DNA of 7,248 bases from Holosporales bacterium (GTDB lineage Bacteria > Pseudomonadota > Alphaproteobacteria > RUG11792). The DNA is taken from positions 1 to 7,248 of the forward strand of contig JAITTR010000038.1 in NCBI GenBank assembly GCA_031286725.1, in the 5' to 3' direction. The translations under genes and the position numbers were made by a program. The notes under the pieces are model-generated. The model was given only the letters and a program-made list of their open reading frames with translations. It was not told where the DNA came from and made no database searches. Below, piece after piece: positions 1-5,851 of this stretch (position 1 is its first letter; each line of letters begins with the position of its first letter).

Positions 1-756
1 CAACTCGGTCAAAACGCTCAATGACGATTCTTCTGTCATGTTGATAGAAAGAGGGGTTATTGAGACATATCCGCTATTGATTACCCCAAGATCAGTATCC
101 AGATCCTTTTCGTCATATCTTTTCCTGTATTCCGCAGATCCTATCCAAAAATACGGTTCGCCTCTTGGGTCAACTGATTGTATGACGTGATCGTCAATCG
201 TCCTATACCCTTGGGAGGTTATTTTTATTCCTTTCACGTCTTTTATATCGCCTGCGGGGAAATTTATGTTTAGCAATACCCCTTTTGTGAATTTGAATTT
301 TTCTAATACAGTTTTCAAAACAACAGGGCCGTATATTTTCGCAACCTCCCAATTTACGCTTCCGTTTTTATCTAAAGCTTGGCTAAAAGCTATGGCTGGA
401 ATTCCAAGTATACATCCCTCCATAGCCGCAGCGACAGTCCCCGAGTATATTATGTCTTCGGCTAAATTAGCGTCGCAATTTATCCCGGATAAAACAAAGT
501 CTGGCTTTTTTTCGTCTAGAATGTGCCTAAGCGCCATAACTACGCTATCCGTTGGCGTCCCATTGACTGAATAATGATTTTGAGAGTGTTCTTTTAATCT
601 TAAAGGACTTCTTAGCGTTAGAGAATGACTTGCTCCGCTCATATCCGAATCCGGAGCGCACACAATAACCTCCTTCGTTATTTTTTTCGCTATTTCTTCC
701 AATACCACGATTCCCGTTGCGTTTATCCCGTCGTCATTGCTAATTAAAACTCGCAT
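1..756 (-). CDS. surE: 5'/3'-nucleotidase SurE (3' end cut by window edge)
   Basis: SurE is a metal-dependent cytoplasmic phosphatase acting on nucleoside 5'- and 3'-monophosphates, and in some species on short polyphosphate. The minus frame is open for 252 codons from ATG at 756 to base 1 with no stop. The E. coli protein has about 253 residues, so only a few C-terminal residues should be missing. Hallmarks seen: N-terminal MRVLISNDDGI with the metal ligands Asp8-Asp9; APDSDMSGASHSLTL with Ser40; SGIN near 90-93; YSGTVAAAMEG near 105-114; LLNINFP; and DPRGEPYFWIG. The family motif NDDGIxAPG reads NDDGINATG here, a conservative oddity outside the metal site. The start codon directly follows the hemW stop (TGAATG), with AAGGAA upstream as ribosome binding site, so translation is probably coupled. 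Identity is secure from several independent motifs. Confidence 0.96.
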   Translation of the reverse strand, partial: MRVLISNDDGINATGIVVLEEIAKKITKEVIVCAPDSDMSGASHSLTLRSPLRLKEHSQNHYSVNGTPTDSVVMALRHILDEKKPDFVLSGINCDANLAEDIIYSGTVAAAMEGCILGIPAIAFSQALDKNGSVNWEVAKIYGPVVLKTVLEKFKFTKGVLLNINFPAGDIKDVKGIKITSQGYRTIDDHVIQSVDPRGEPYFWIGSAEYRKRYDEKDLDTDLGVINSGYVSITPLSINMTEESSLSVLTEL

Positions 757-1881
757 TCAGCTATTCCTTACTACATATTCAATAACAAGGTTTAATCTCA
801 AAAGACCCTCGTTAGTTAGCGTTATATTATCATTATCTATTATAATATACGAACTTTTTGAAAGTGTTTCTATTTTCTTTTGTAGATTATATTTGTTCTT
901 TGTAAATTCGCTAATCTCGTTTAAATTAATGCCGACTCTAGACCTCAATCCAAAAATCAACTTTTCTTTAAAAACGTCGTCTTCGGATAATATAACTTCC
1001 TCGAATTTCGGATTCTTAGCCCATTTTATCCAACTATTATTACACGAAACTTGCTCTATGGCGATTTTTTGATTATTTTTCATAACTCGACTATGCGAAC
1101 TTGGCCCTATCCCGAAATAATTTTCGTATTTCCAGTATGATAAATTATGCTTTCCTTCATATCCAGGTTTTGAAAAATTAGAAACCTCATACTGTTTAAA
1201 TCCGCAATTTTCGGCTATTTCCATTGTCTTTTCCATAAATTCGCTTCCTTCGGCCAGAGGTGGCAGTTTCTTAGAATCAATCATTTTTTTAATGGGAGTG
1301 TTTTCTTCTATGATCAGCTCATAGAGCGAAACATGTTGTATCGGAAGATTCAACGCCTTCTCTAATTCTCTTTCCCAATCTTCTAAGAGTTGTCCTGGCC
1401 TGTTATAAATCATGTCTATCGAAACGTTATCGAAGCGCTTCATAGCTATTTCCAAACACTCTATAGCCTCAAAAGAATTATGGATTCTGCCAAGCGCTTC
1501 TAAGTCTTTGTCGATGAGCGATTGAATACCGATAGAAAGCCTATTTACGCCCGAGGCTTTTAAACATTTCGTTTTTTCATCGTCTATTGTTTTTGGATTT
1601 GCTTCTACTGTTATTTCTGCATTTTTCAATAACTTAAAGTTCTTATTTATTGTTTCTATTATGTCGTTAATAAAACTACAGGGCAAAAGAGAGGGAGTCC
1701 CGCCCCCAAAATATATACTTGTTATTTCTTCATTAAATTCTTCGCTAAATTTTAATATTAAATTTTTATATAGTAAATTCCACGCAGAATAATCTATATT
1801 ATCATCGAGCGGAACGCTATAAAAATTACAGTAATAACATTTCGACAGACAAAAAGGCCAGTGTATATAAATAGAGCTCAT
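757..1881 (-). CDS. hemW: Radical SAM heme chaperone HemW (HemN-like)
   Basis: HemW is a radical SAM family protein that binds heme and is thought to deliver it to respiratory enzymes at the membrane; it is often mislabelled coproporphyrinogen III dehydrogenase. The 374-residue protein has the 4Fe-4S ligand motif CX3CX2C at Cys11, Cys15 and Cys18. The next position is Asn-Phe rather than the extra Cys of true HemN, and the HemN N-terminal extension is absent, so HemW is preferred. Other motifs: IYFGGGTPSLL (57-66), the RLSIGIQSL segment (114-122), and the HemW signature YEVSNFSKPG followed by HNLSYW and YFGIGPSSHSR (231-265). The region after 280 fits the HemW C-terminal domain. GGCGGAG lies just before the ATG. 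It sits 15 bp after asd and abuts surE. Confidence is high for family, good for HemW over HemN. Confidence 0.95.
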   Translation of the reverse strand: MSSIYIHWPFCLSKCYYCNFYSVPLDDNIDYSAWNLLYKNLILKFSEEFNEEITSIYFGGGTPSLLPCSFINDIIETINKNFKLLKNAEITVEANPKTIDDEKTKCLKASGVNRLSIGIQSLIDKDLEALGRIHNSFEAIECLEIAMKRFDNVSIDMIYNRPGQLLEDWERELEKALNLPIQHVSLYELIIEENTPIKKMIDSKKLPPLAEGSEFMEKTMEIAENCGFKQYEVSNFSKPGYEGKHNLSYWKYENYFGIGPSSHSRVMKNNQKIAIEQVSCNNSWIKWAKNPKFEEVILSEDDVFKEKLIFGLRSRVGINLNEISEFTKNKYNLQKKIETLSKSSYIIIDNDNITLTNEGLLRLNLVIEYVVRNS

Positions 1882-1896
1882 AAGTCTCCGCCTTTG

Positions 1897-2907
1897 TTAT
1901 TCACAGATTCTTTTCGCAATTTGAACAGCATTCAAAGCCGCCCCTTTTCTTAAGTTATCGGCAACGCTCCAGAAATTTAGAGCATTTATTATTGTCGGGT
2001 GTTTTCTTATTCTGCTAACAAACACTTCGTTTTTATGTTCGCAATCTATGGGTGTCGAATAGTCGTCATTTGCCGGATTGTCGACAACCTTAACTCCTTC
2101 GAAATTATTCAAAGCCTCAATTGCGTCTAAAAGGTTTGTTTCTTTTTCAAATTTCGCGAAGACAGATGCGGCGTGGCCAATTAAAACAGGAACTCTAACG
2201 CAAGTCGCCGCTATGTCCATATTTTCAATTGCTAATATTTTTTTCGTTTCATTCATCATTTTCAATTCTTCTTTAGTATAAAGAGAATCTGTAAATGCGT
2301 CTATTTGCGGAATAATATTGAATACTATTTGCTTTTTAAAATGAGCTGGGGTTATTGGCTCGGAGTTTAAAAATTGTTTTGTTTGAGAAAGAATCTCGTC
2401 AATTCCTTTCTGTCCAGCTCCTGACGTCGATTGATAAGTAGAGACGATTATTTCTCTTAAACCATAAATATCATGCAGGGGTTTTAAAGCCATGACCATT
2501 TGAATTGTCGAACAATTTGGATTGGATATTATTTTTTTACTTTTATATTTCTTTATATCTTCAAAATTAACTTCGGGAATTATAAGCGGAATATCTTTAT
2601 CCATCCTGAAATATGACGTATTATCTATCGCTATACAGCCCGCTTTAGAGGCTTTAGGAACGTATTGTTTAGAAACTTCGCTTCCCGCGGAAAAAAGAGC
2701 TATATCGTATTTAGAAAAATCAACTTTCTCTAAAGATTGAACCCGAAGATTCTTATAGCCCCCTACGGAAAGCTCGATTCCTTCGGATCTGCTTGAAGCC
2801 GCGATAGATATATTATTTTGCGGAACGTTTTCTTCGCTTAGAATCAACAATATTTCTTGACCGACTCTTCCGGTCGCTCCGACTACTATTATTTTTTTAC
2901 TTTTCAT
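1897..2907 (-). CDS. asd: Aspartate-semialdehyde dehydrogenase
   Basis: Asd reduces L-aspartyl-4-phosphate to aspartate 4-semialdehyde with NADPH in the cytoplasm, the branch point toward lysine, diaminopimelate for peptidoglycan, threonine and methionine. The 336-residue length is normal. Seen in sequence: the N-terminal dinucleotide-binding motif GATGRVG (10-16), the substrate region around SAGSEVSK (73-80), the active-site cysteine in SNPNCSTIQ (Cys132), STYQSTSGAGQKG (156-168), and RVPVLIGHAASV (238-249) carrying the conserved Arg and His. The short N-terminal form matches the class common in alphaproteobacteria. Its ATG lies inside the last codons of rsfS (11-bp overlap) without a clear Shine-Dalgarno sequence, suggesting translational coupling. 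In a reduced genome it would most likely be kept for diaminopimelate synthesis, which is inference. Confidence 0.97.
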   Translation of the reverse strand: MKSKKIIVVGATGRVGQEILLILSEENVPQNNISIAASSRSEGIELSVGGYKNLRVQSLEKVDFSKYDIALFSAGSEVSKQYVPKASKAGCIAIDNTSYFRMDKDIPLIIPEVNFEDIKKYKSKKIISNPNCSTIQMVMALKPLHDIYGLREIIVSTYQSTSGAGQKGIDEILSQTKQFLNSEPITPAHFKKQIVFNIIPQIDAFTDSLYTKEELKMMNETKKILAIENMDIAATCVRVPVLIGHAASVFAKFEKETNLLDAIEALNNFEGVKVVDNPANDDYSTPIDCEHKNEVFVSRIRKHPTIINALNFWSVADNLRKGAALNAVQIAKRICE

Positions 2908-3244
2908 TATTTTGAGGAATTTTTACTTCTCTCCAAAGAGATTCTATATCGTAATAAGTCCTGACCTCCGGCTTAAATAAGTGCGTTTCTATGCCAAAAG
3001 CTTCTATTAGAACCCAACCTGACGACGAAGATCCCTCAATTTTGGGCGATAAACATTCGCTTTTTAAAAATTTGTATAGGTTATCTGCAACAGACTGCAT
3101 ATGCCGAGAAGACGTTCCAGACGCAATAATACATAAATCGGATAATTTAGAATTATATGAAGAAGCGTCTATTTCGACAATATTATTGGCTTTTTTATCG
3201 TCTAAAAATTTCAATATTTTTGTTTTTAAATCTTGTATTTTCAT
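2897..3244 (-). CDS. rsfS: Ribosomal silencing factor RsfS
   Basis: RsfS (Iojap/DUF143 family) binds ribosomal protein L14 on the 50S subunit and blocks subunit joining, lowering translation during starvation. The 115-residue protein has the usual length and the expected order of motifs: DLCIIASGTSSRHMQSVADN (36-55), the Trp77-centred GWVLIEAFGIETHLF (76-90), and VRTYYDIESLW at 94-104 near the C-terminus. The family usually has Asp where this protein has Glu81 (WVLID becomes WVLIE) and a Gly-Asp pair where it has Gly84-Ile85. The start is fixed by an ATGA overlap with the mlaD stop and by AAAAGGA a few bases upstream. rsfS is commonly next to nadD; here it is next to mlaD and asd instead. Identity is firm. 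Confidence 0.94.
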   Translation of the reverse strand: MKIQDLKTKILKFLDDKKANNIVEIDASSYNSKLSDLCIIASGTSSRHMQSVADNLYKFLKSECLSPKIEGSSSSGWVLIEAFGIETHLFKPEVRTYYDIESLWREVKIPQNNEK

Positions 3245-3699
3245 TTATCCTTTTCTTGCCCGTTATTACCGCTGGCAACAAATCTAACTATTAGTTTTTC
3301 GAGATTTACTGCGGATTGCGTTAAGGATATCTCTTCTCCGTTCTTTAATTTTTCCTCATCAAATCCGGGCATCATAGCCACGAATTTATTCCCAATAATC
3401 CCCTCTGTAACAATAGAAGCGGAACTATCTTTTGGTATTTTAATTTCGTCCTTGATCAACAATTCGGCTTGGGCTTGATAGCTTTCATCTATCTTCAAAG
3501 ATTTAACTATTCCAATTTTAATGCCGTTTAGCTTTATATCCGCCCCTGTCGACAACCCGCTGACGTCGTCAAATTTAGCAAGCAAAACATATCCCTCTCT
3601 TATTTTTTCGCCGCTTGAAATGTATGCGAAATACATAAAAAATGAAGCGACAATCAAAACGATCGCTCCAATAACGGCTTCTAAAACGTTGCCTTTCAT
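3241..3699 (-). CDS. mlaD: MlaD-like MCE-domain lipid transport protein
   Basis: MlaD is the periplasmic, inner-membrane-anchored MCE-domain subunit of the Mla ABC system. It forms a hexameric ring that passes phospholipids between the inner-membrane transporter MlaFEDB and the periplasmic carrier MlaC, helping maintain outer-membrane asymmetry. The 152-residue product has one N-terminal membrane helix (about 8-27), then an MCE domain (about 36-113) with FDDVSGLSTGADIKLNGIKIG, IPKDSSASIVTEGIIGNKFV and MMPG, and a hydrophobic helix around 130-141 that fits the pore helix of MlaD. The tail from 143 is hydrophilic. It leads a five-gene minus-strand unit and overlaps rsfS by four bases. No mlaE, mlaF or mlaC is in the window, so those subunits must lie elsewhere. 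A TATAAT box lies about 21 bases before the ATG. Confidence 0.92.
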   Translation of the reverse strand: MKGNVLEAVIGAIVLIVASFFMYFAYISSGEKIREGYVLLAKFDDVSGLSTGADIKLNGIKIGIVKSLKIDESYQAQAELLIKDEIKIPKDSSASIVTEGIIGNKFVAMMPGFDEEKLKNGEEISLTQSAVNLEKLIVRFVASGNNGQEKDK

Positions 3700-3720
3700 A
3701 TCGGATAACCCAAAAATCCT

Positions 3721-3726
3721 ATTATA
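3721..3726 (-). promoter_or_regulatory. Probable -10 box of the mlaD-rsfS-asd-hemW-surE operon
   Basis: On the minus strand these bases read TATAAT, a perfect sigma-70 -10 hexamer, 21 bases before the mlaD ATG. Transcription would begin near 3714 and leave a leader of only about 15 bases. No good TTGACA match lies at the right distance: the hexamer 17 bp upstream reads CTCTGT. No clear Shine-Dalgarno sequence precedes the ATG either. The box is a strong match but the promoter call rests on it alone. Confidence 0.5.
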
Positions 3727-3957
3727 CTTATGCTACCATAAAAACAGAGTTTTGGCCATATGTTCAGCATAAACAATCTTACCTTCAAATTGTTTTATTG
3801 CTTATAGCAAAGGATACAATAAGTTGGCATTCGCAAAGACTTCAGATAATTACGGCAGAATTAATATACAAAAGATATGAAAATTGCCCTATTAGTCTCT
3901 CAAAGTTCTATATGTCATGTAGAGGGTAACCCTTCCCAATTCTCCCAGGCGGATATG

Positions 3958-3967
3958 TACAATTGTA
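3958..3967. repeat. 10-bp perfect palindrome TACAATTGTA
   Basis: TACAATTGTA is identical on both strands and sits in the divergent mlaD-frr gap, about 170 bp before frr and 260 bp from mlaD. This is far from both likely transcription starts, so an operator role is weak. A second, GC-rich inverted repeat (AGGG-TAA-CCCT) lies 25 bp to its left. The palindrome itself is certain; any function is speculation. Confidence 0.4.
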
Positions 3968-4086
3968 AATACCTTTTTTGATCTCTGGAGGATAACAAAG
4001 CAAGGATATTAAAGAATATTTCGTGCGATTATGGAATGAAGCGACGTTCAGACTTAGAAACGTTTTGAGTTTAGTAGAAAGATAAT

Positions 4087-4106
4087 TTGATATTTGATAT
4101 TATATT
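4087..4106 (+). promoter_or_regulatory. Tandem TTGATAT repeat and AT-rich leader, probable frr promoter zone
   Basis: Two exact copies of TTGATAT stand head to tail (4087-4093 and 4094-4100), followed at once by TATATT. Each copy contains a -35-like TTGATA (four or more matches to TTGACA), but the hexamers at normal spacing downstream (such as TTAAAG at 4110) are poor -10 boxes. TATATT could itself be a -10 with a weak -35 further left. The promoter for frr should be here, but I cannot choose the exact elements. Confidence 0.3.
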
Positions 4107-4138
4107 AACTTAAAGCGGTTAATTATTTTTGTAAAGCT

Positions 4139-4699
4139 ATGAGTTTTGATTCTAGATTAGAGCAATTCCAAAAAAAGATGGATTCTTCTATGGACAAATT
4201 TTCGAAAGATTTATCTGGCATAAGGGCGGGAAGGGCTTCTATAGCTCTTTTGGAGCCTATAAAAGTCGAGGCTTACGGTTCTTTTGTGATGATAAATCAA
4301 ATTGGAGCAATATCGGCTCCAGACGCCAAAACGCTTTCCGTTAACGTTTGGGACAAGGGACTCGTAAAAGCCGTGGAAAAAGCGATAAGAGACAGCGGAG
4401 CAAATCTTAATCCCACAGTCGACGGCCAGATAATAAGAGTTCCGCTTCCTCCTCTTTCCGAGGAGCGTCGCAAAGAGCTTTCTAAACTTGCGTCAAAGTA
4501 TACCGAGGACGCTAAAGTCGCAATAAGAAATATAAGAAGAGACGCGATGGAGTTTGTAAAGCAATTAGAAAAAAATAACGAAATAAGCGAAGACGAAATG
4601 AGAAAATTATCCGCCTCAGTTCAAGAAATAACCGACAATAGCTCAAAACAAATAGATTCAATGCTTTCGACCAAACAAAAAGATATAATGCAAGTTTAA
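4139..4699 (+). CDS. frr: Ribosome recycling factor
   Basis: RRF works with EF-G to split post-termination ribosomes in the cytoplasm and is essential. The 186-residue length and full-length alignment fit the family. Domain I helix 1 carries LSGIRAGRASIALLEPI (25-41). The domain II beta sandwich follows, with VEAYGSFVMINQIGAISAPDAKTL and the segment GANLNPTVDGQIIRVPLPPLSEERRKEL. The C-terminal helices contain NIRRDA (131-136), the arginine-rich stretch that contacts 23S rRNA. There is no good Shine-Dalgarno sequence before the ATG. In many bacteria frr follows tsf-pyrH; here it is the first gene after a divergent gap, followed by an FzlA-like gene. Identity is secure. Confidence 0.98.
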   Translation: MSFDSRLEQFQKKMDSSMDKFSKDLSGIRAGRASIALLEPIKVEAYGSFVMINQIGAISAPDAKTLSVNVWDKGLVKAVEKAIRDSGANLNPTVDGQIIRVPLPPLSEERRKELSKLASKYTEDAKVAIRNIRRDAMEFVKQLEKNNEISEDEMRKLSASVQEITDNSSKQIDSMLSTKQKDIMQV

Positions 4700-4700
4700 A

Positions 4701-4707
4701 AAGGAAG
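4701..4707 (+). promoter_or_regulatory. Strong Shine-Dalgarno for the GTG-started fzlA-like gene
   Basis: AAGGAAG begins two bases after the frr stop codon and ends five bases before the GTG at 4713. It is the best ribosome binding site in the window and decides the GTG start. It also suggests that frr and the downstream gene are read from one transcript. Confidence 0.75.
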
Positions 4708-4712
4708 ATATA

Positions 4713-5387
4713 GTGAGAACTTTGTTTCATTATCCTTTATGCGGTTTTTCAAGAGTCGTTCGGTTTATTATGGCCGAAAAACACTTGGATTTTGAATTAA
4801 AGTACGAAACGCCGTGGAATCCTTCCGAAGAATTGTATAACGCAAACGTTTTCGGAGCGTTGCCATCATTGATCGATATTAACGGTAGCGCTATATTCGG
4901 AACATCGGCTATTAGAGAGTATTTGGAAGAGTTATACCCTGAGAGGAATTTGTTGGGGAGCGATTATTCTAATAGAGCCGAAGCACGAAAAATCGCAGAT
5001 TGGTTCGCTTTTATTTTCTTCGATGATATATACAAACCTATAATTTGCGAAAAAATTATAAAAAGATTCTCAAAAAATGTTGACAGAACTCCAGCTCCTT
5101 CAAGTATAAGGATAGCGCTATCCAAACTTCCCGTTCATTTGGATTATGTAACGTGGCTAATCGATAGAAGAAATTGGTTGGCCGGAAGAGATTTCTCTAT
5201 TGCCGACATATACGGGGCTTCTTTTTTTTCAGTATTGGATTATTTAGGTTTTATCTCTTGGAATAAATACGAAGTAGCTAAAAGTTGGTACGTAAGAATA
5301 AAATCAAGGCCGGGATTTCGCGGTATATTAAACGATAACCTTCCACAACTTCCTCCTTCAGAAGAATATTCTAATCCTGATTTTTAG
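4713..5387 (+). CDS. fzlA: Glutathione S-transferase-fold protein, FzlA-like
   Basis: FzlA is an alphaproteobacterial GST-fold protein, without demonstrated transferase activity, that binds FtsZ filaments and is needed for constriction in Caulobacter. The 224-residue product has an N-terminal thioredoxin-like domain (1-75): MRTLFHYPLCGFSRVVRF, Trp35 in the ETPWNP loop, cis-Pro51 in GALPSL, and TSAIREYLEE. An all-helical C-terminal domain follows, with FSIADIYGAS (161-170), the usual GST N-capping box. The C-terminal tail LPPSEEYSNPDF resembles the conserved FzlA ending (HYADxDF-like), which is the main reason for choosing FzlA over a generic GST; I recall that family tail from memory. GTG start with a strong ribosome binding site 13 bp after frr, so probably cotranscribed with it. 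GST fold is certain; FzlA orthology is likely. Confidence 0.8.
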   Translation: MRTLFHYPLCGFSRVVRFIMAEKHLDFELKYETPWNPSEELYNANVFGALPSLIDINGSAIFGTSAIREYLEELYPERNLLGSDYSNRAEARKIADWFAFIFFDDIYKPIICEKIIKRFSKNVDRTPAPSSIRIALSKLPVHLDYVTWLIDRRNWLAGRDFSIADIYGASFFSVLDYLGFISWNKYEVAKSWYVRIKSRPGFRGILNDNLPQLPPSEEYSNPDF

Positions 5388-5413
5388 TTCAGGCACGATA
5401 CGCTTTGGTATTC

Positions 5414-5426
5414 TGCGCTAAGCGCA
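5414..5426. terminator. Short hairpin TGCGC-TAA-GCGCA after fzlA
   Basis: A perfect 5-bp GC-rich stem with a three-base loop lies 27 bases past the fzlA stop in the convergent gap. No T-run follows on either strand, so it is not a classical intrinsic terminator. It could pause polymerase or protect the 3' end of the frr-fzlA transcript. Confidence 0.3.
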
Positions 5427-5491
5427 AAACAGGTTACTTCTTGGAAAGAAATAATTTTAATATTTATACTTTCATATACTTTTTTGTAAAC

Positions 5492-5511
5492 GCGAATTTT
5501 TTAAAGTTCGC
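5492..5511. terminator. Hairpin in convergent gap, possible bidirectional terminator
   Basis: GCGAATTT and AAGTTCGC-type arms pair over 8-9 bp (one T-G wobble) around a tiny AT loop, eight bases beyond the stop of the minus-strand PilP-like gene. Flanks are T-rich on one side and A-rich on the other, but there is no clean uninterrupted T-tract directly after the stem. The position between two converging genes fits a terminator; the sequence alone is only moderate support. Confidence 0.35.
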
Positions 5512-5518
5512 AAAAACT

Positions 5519-5851
5519 TTATTTTACCAAGACCGAGAGAAAAATAGAGCTTCCGTCGAGCGATGTTAAATAGACTCCGGATTCTGACACTGCGTCTATT
5601 GAAAAATCTTTTTGTTGGCCAATTGAGGAATACGGAATATCGTTTATCCAAATAGTCCAATTAGTTTCGTCTACGTAAAATATACCGGAAACAAACAATT
5701 CTTTTAAAGAACTTTCAGGCGATTTTTGTCGTTTATTTAATATATTAAAAACTTCTTTAGATTCCTCTTCACTCATAAAAAAAGACGACTCACCAGCGGA
5801 ACAATTTGAAATAATGAGAACAATAGCTATTTTGCGGAATATATTTCGCAT
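5519..5851 (-). CDS. Small exported protein, PilP/MshK/GspB-like (tentative)
   Basis: I do not recognise a named family by clear motif. The 110-residue protein begins with a basic end and a hydrophobic stretch (about 8-16), so it is probably exported. Cys17 lies in IISNC, a poor lipobox because Asn sits at -1; cleavage after Ala19 by signal peptidase I is also possible. Residues 25-50 are charged and helical. Residues 52-108 look like a small beta domain: GIFYVDETNWTIWIND, then VSESGVYLTSLDG. This pattern (bulky Trp-Ile-Asn, a short turn, then beta strands ending in G-V-x-L) resembles PilP, MshK or GspB/GspC periplasmic domains that contact the secretin. The ATG overlaps the upstream gene by 25 bp and has GGAAA before it. 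No secretin gene follows. Function is inferred from layout. Confidence 0.55.
   Translation of the reverse strand: MRNIFRKIAIVLIISNCSAGESSFFMSEEESKEVFNILNKRQKSPESSLKELFVSGIFYVDETNWTIWINDIPYSSIGQQKDFSIDAVSESGVYLTSLDGSSIFLSVLVK

Larger units (their letters stand above)
3700..4138. other. Divergent intergenic region, 439 bp, no recognisable gene
   Basis: This stretch separates mlaD (minus) from frr (plus). I see no tRNA, SRP RNA, tmRNA or other familiar RNA, and no protein I recognise. It contains a 34-codon ATG ORF on the plus strand at 3877-3981 (starts MKIALLVSQSS) without a good ribosome binding site; the same frame stays open after its TGA until 4069. Another plus-strand frame without a usable early start is open from inside mlaD to about 3926. 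A third frame is open from about 3999 to 4085, ending in LSLVER. These could be remnants of a decayed gene or chance openings. Palindromes lie at 3923-3933 and 3958-3967. The right end is very AT-rich and should hold the frr promoter. Confidence 0.55.

Noticed and set aside
266..574. Plus-strand open frame of 102 codons
   Set aside because: It lies antisense to surE, whose motifs are clear on the minus strand; no ribosome binding site and no recognisable product.
737..1072. Plus-strand open frame of 111 codons
   Set aside because: Antisense shadow of the hemW 3' part; the composition follows from the AT-rich minus-strand codons.
3979..3981. UGA read as tryptophan (alternative genetic code)
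   Set aside because: mlaD and hemW end at TGA exactly where their families end and where the next gene starts, and conserved Trp positions use TGG.
4044..4063. Inverted repeat ACGTT/AACGT considered as a terminator or operator
   Set aside because: Only five pairs with a ten-base loop and no T-tract; expected by chance in a region this AT-rich.
3700..4138. Possible tRNA or structural RNA gene in the long gap
   Set aside because: No GGTTCGAATCC-like T-loop, no CCA-type acceptor pairing and no SRP, tmRNA or 6S signatures were found on either strand.
4512..4730. Minus-strand open frame of 72 codons
   Set aside because: Antisense to frr and the fzlA start; a hydrophobic, Phe/Leu-rich product typical of a reversed Lys/Glu-rich gene.
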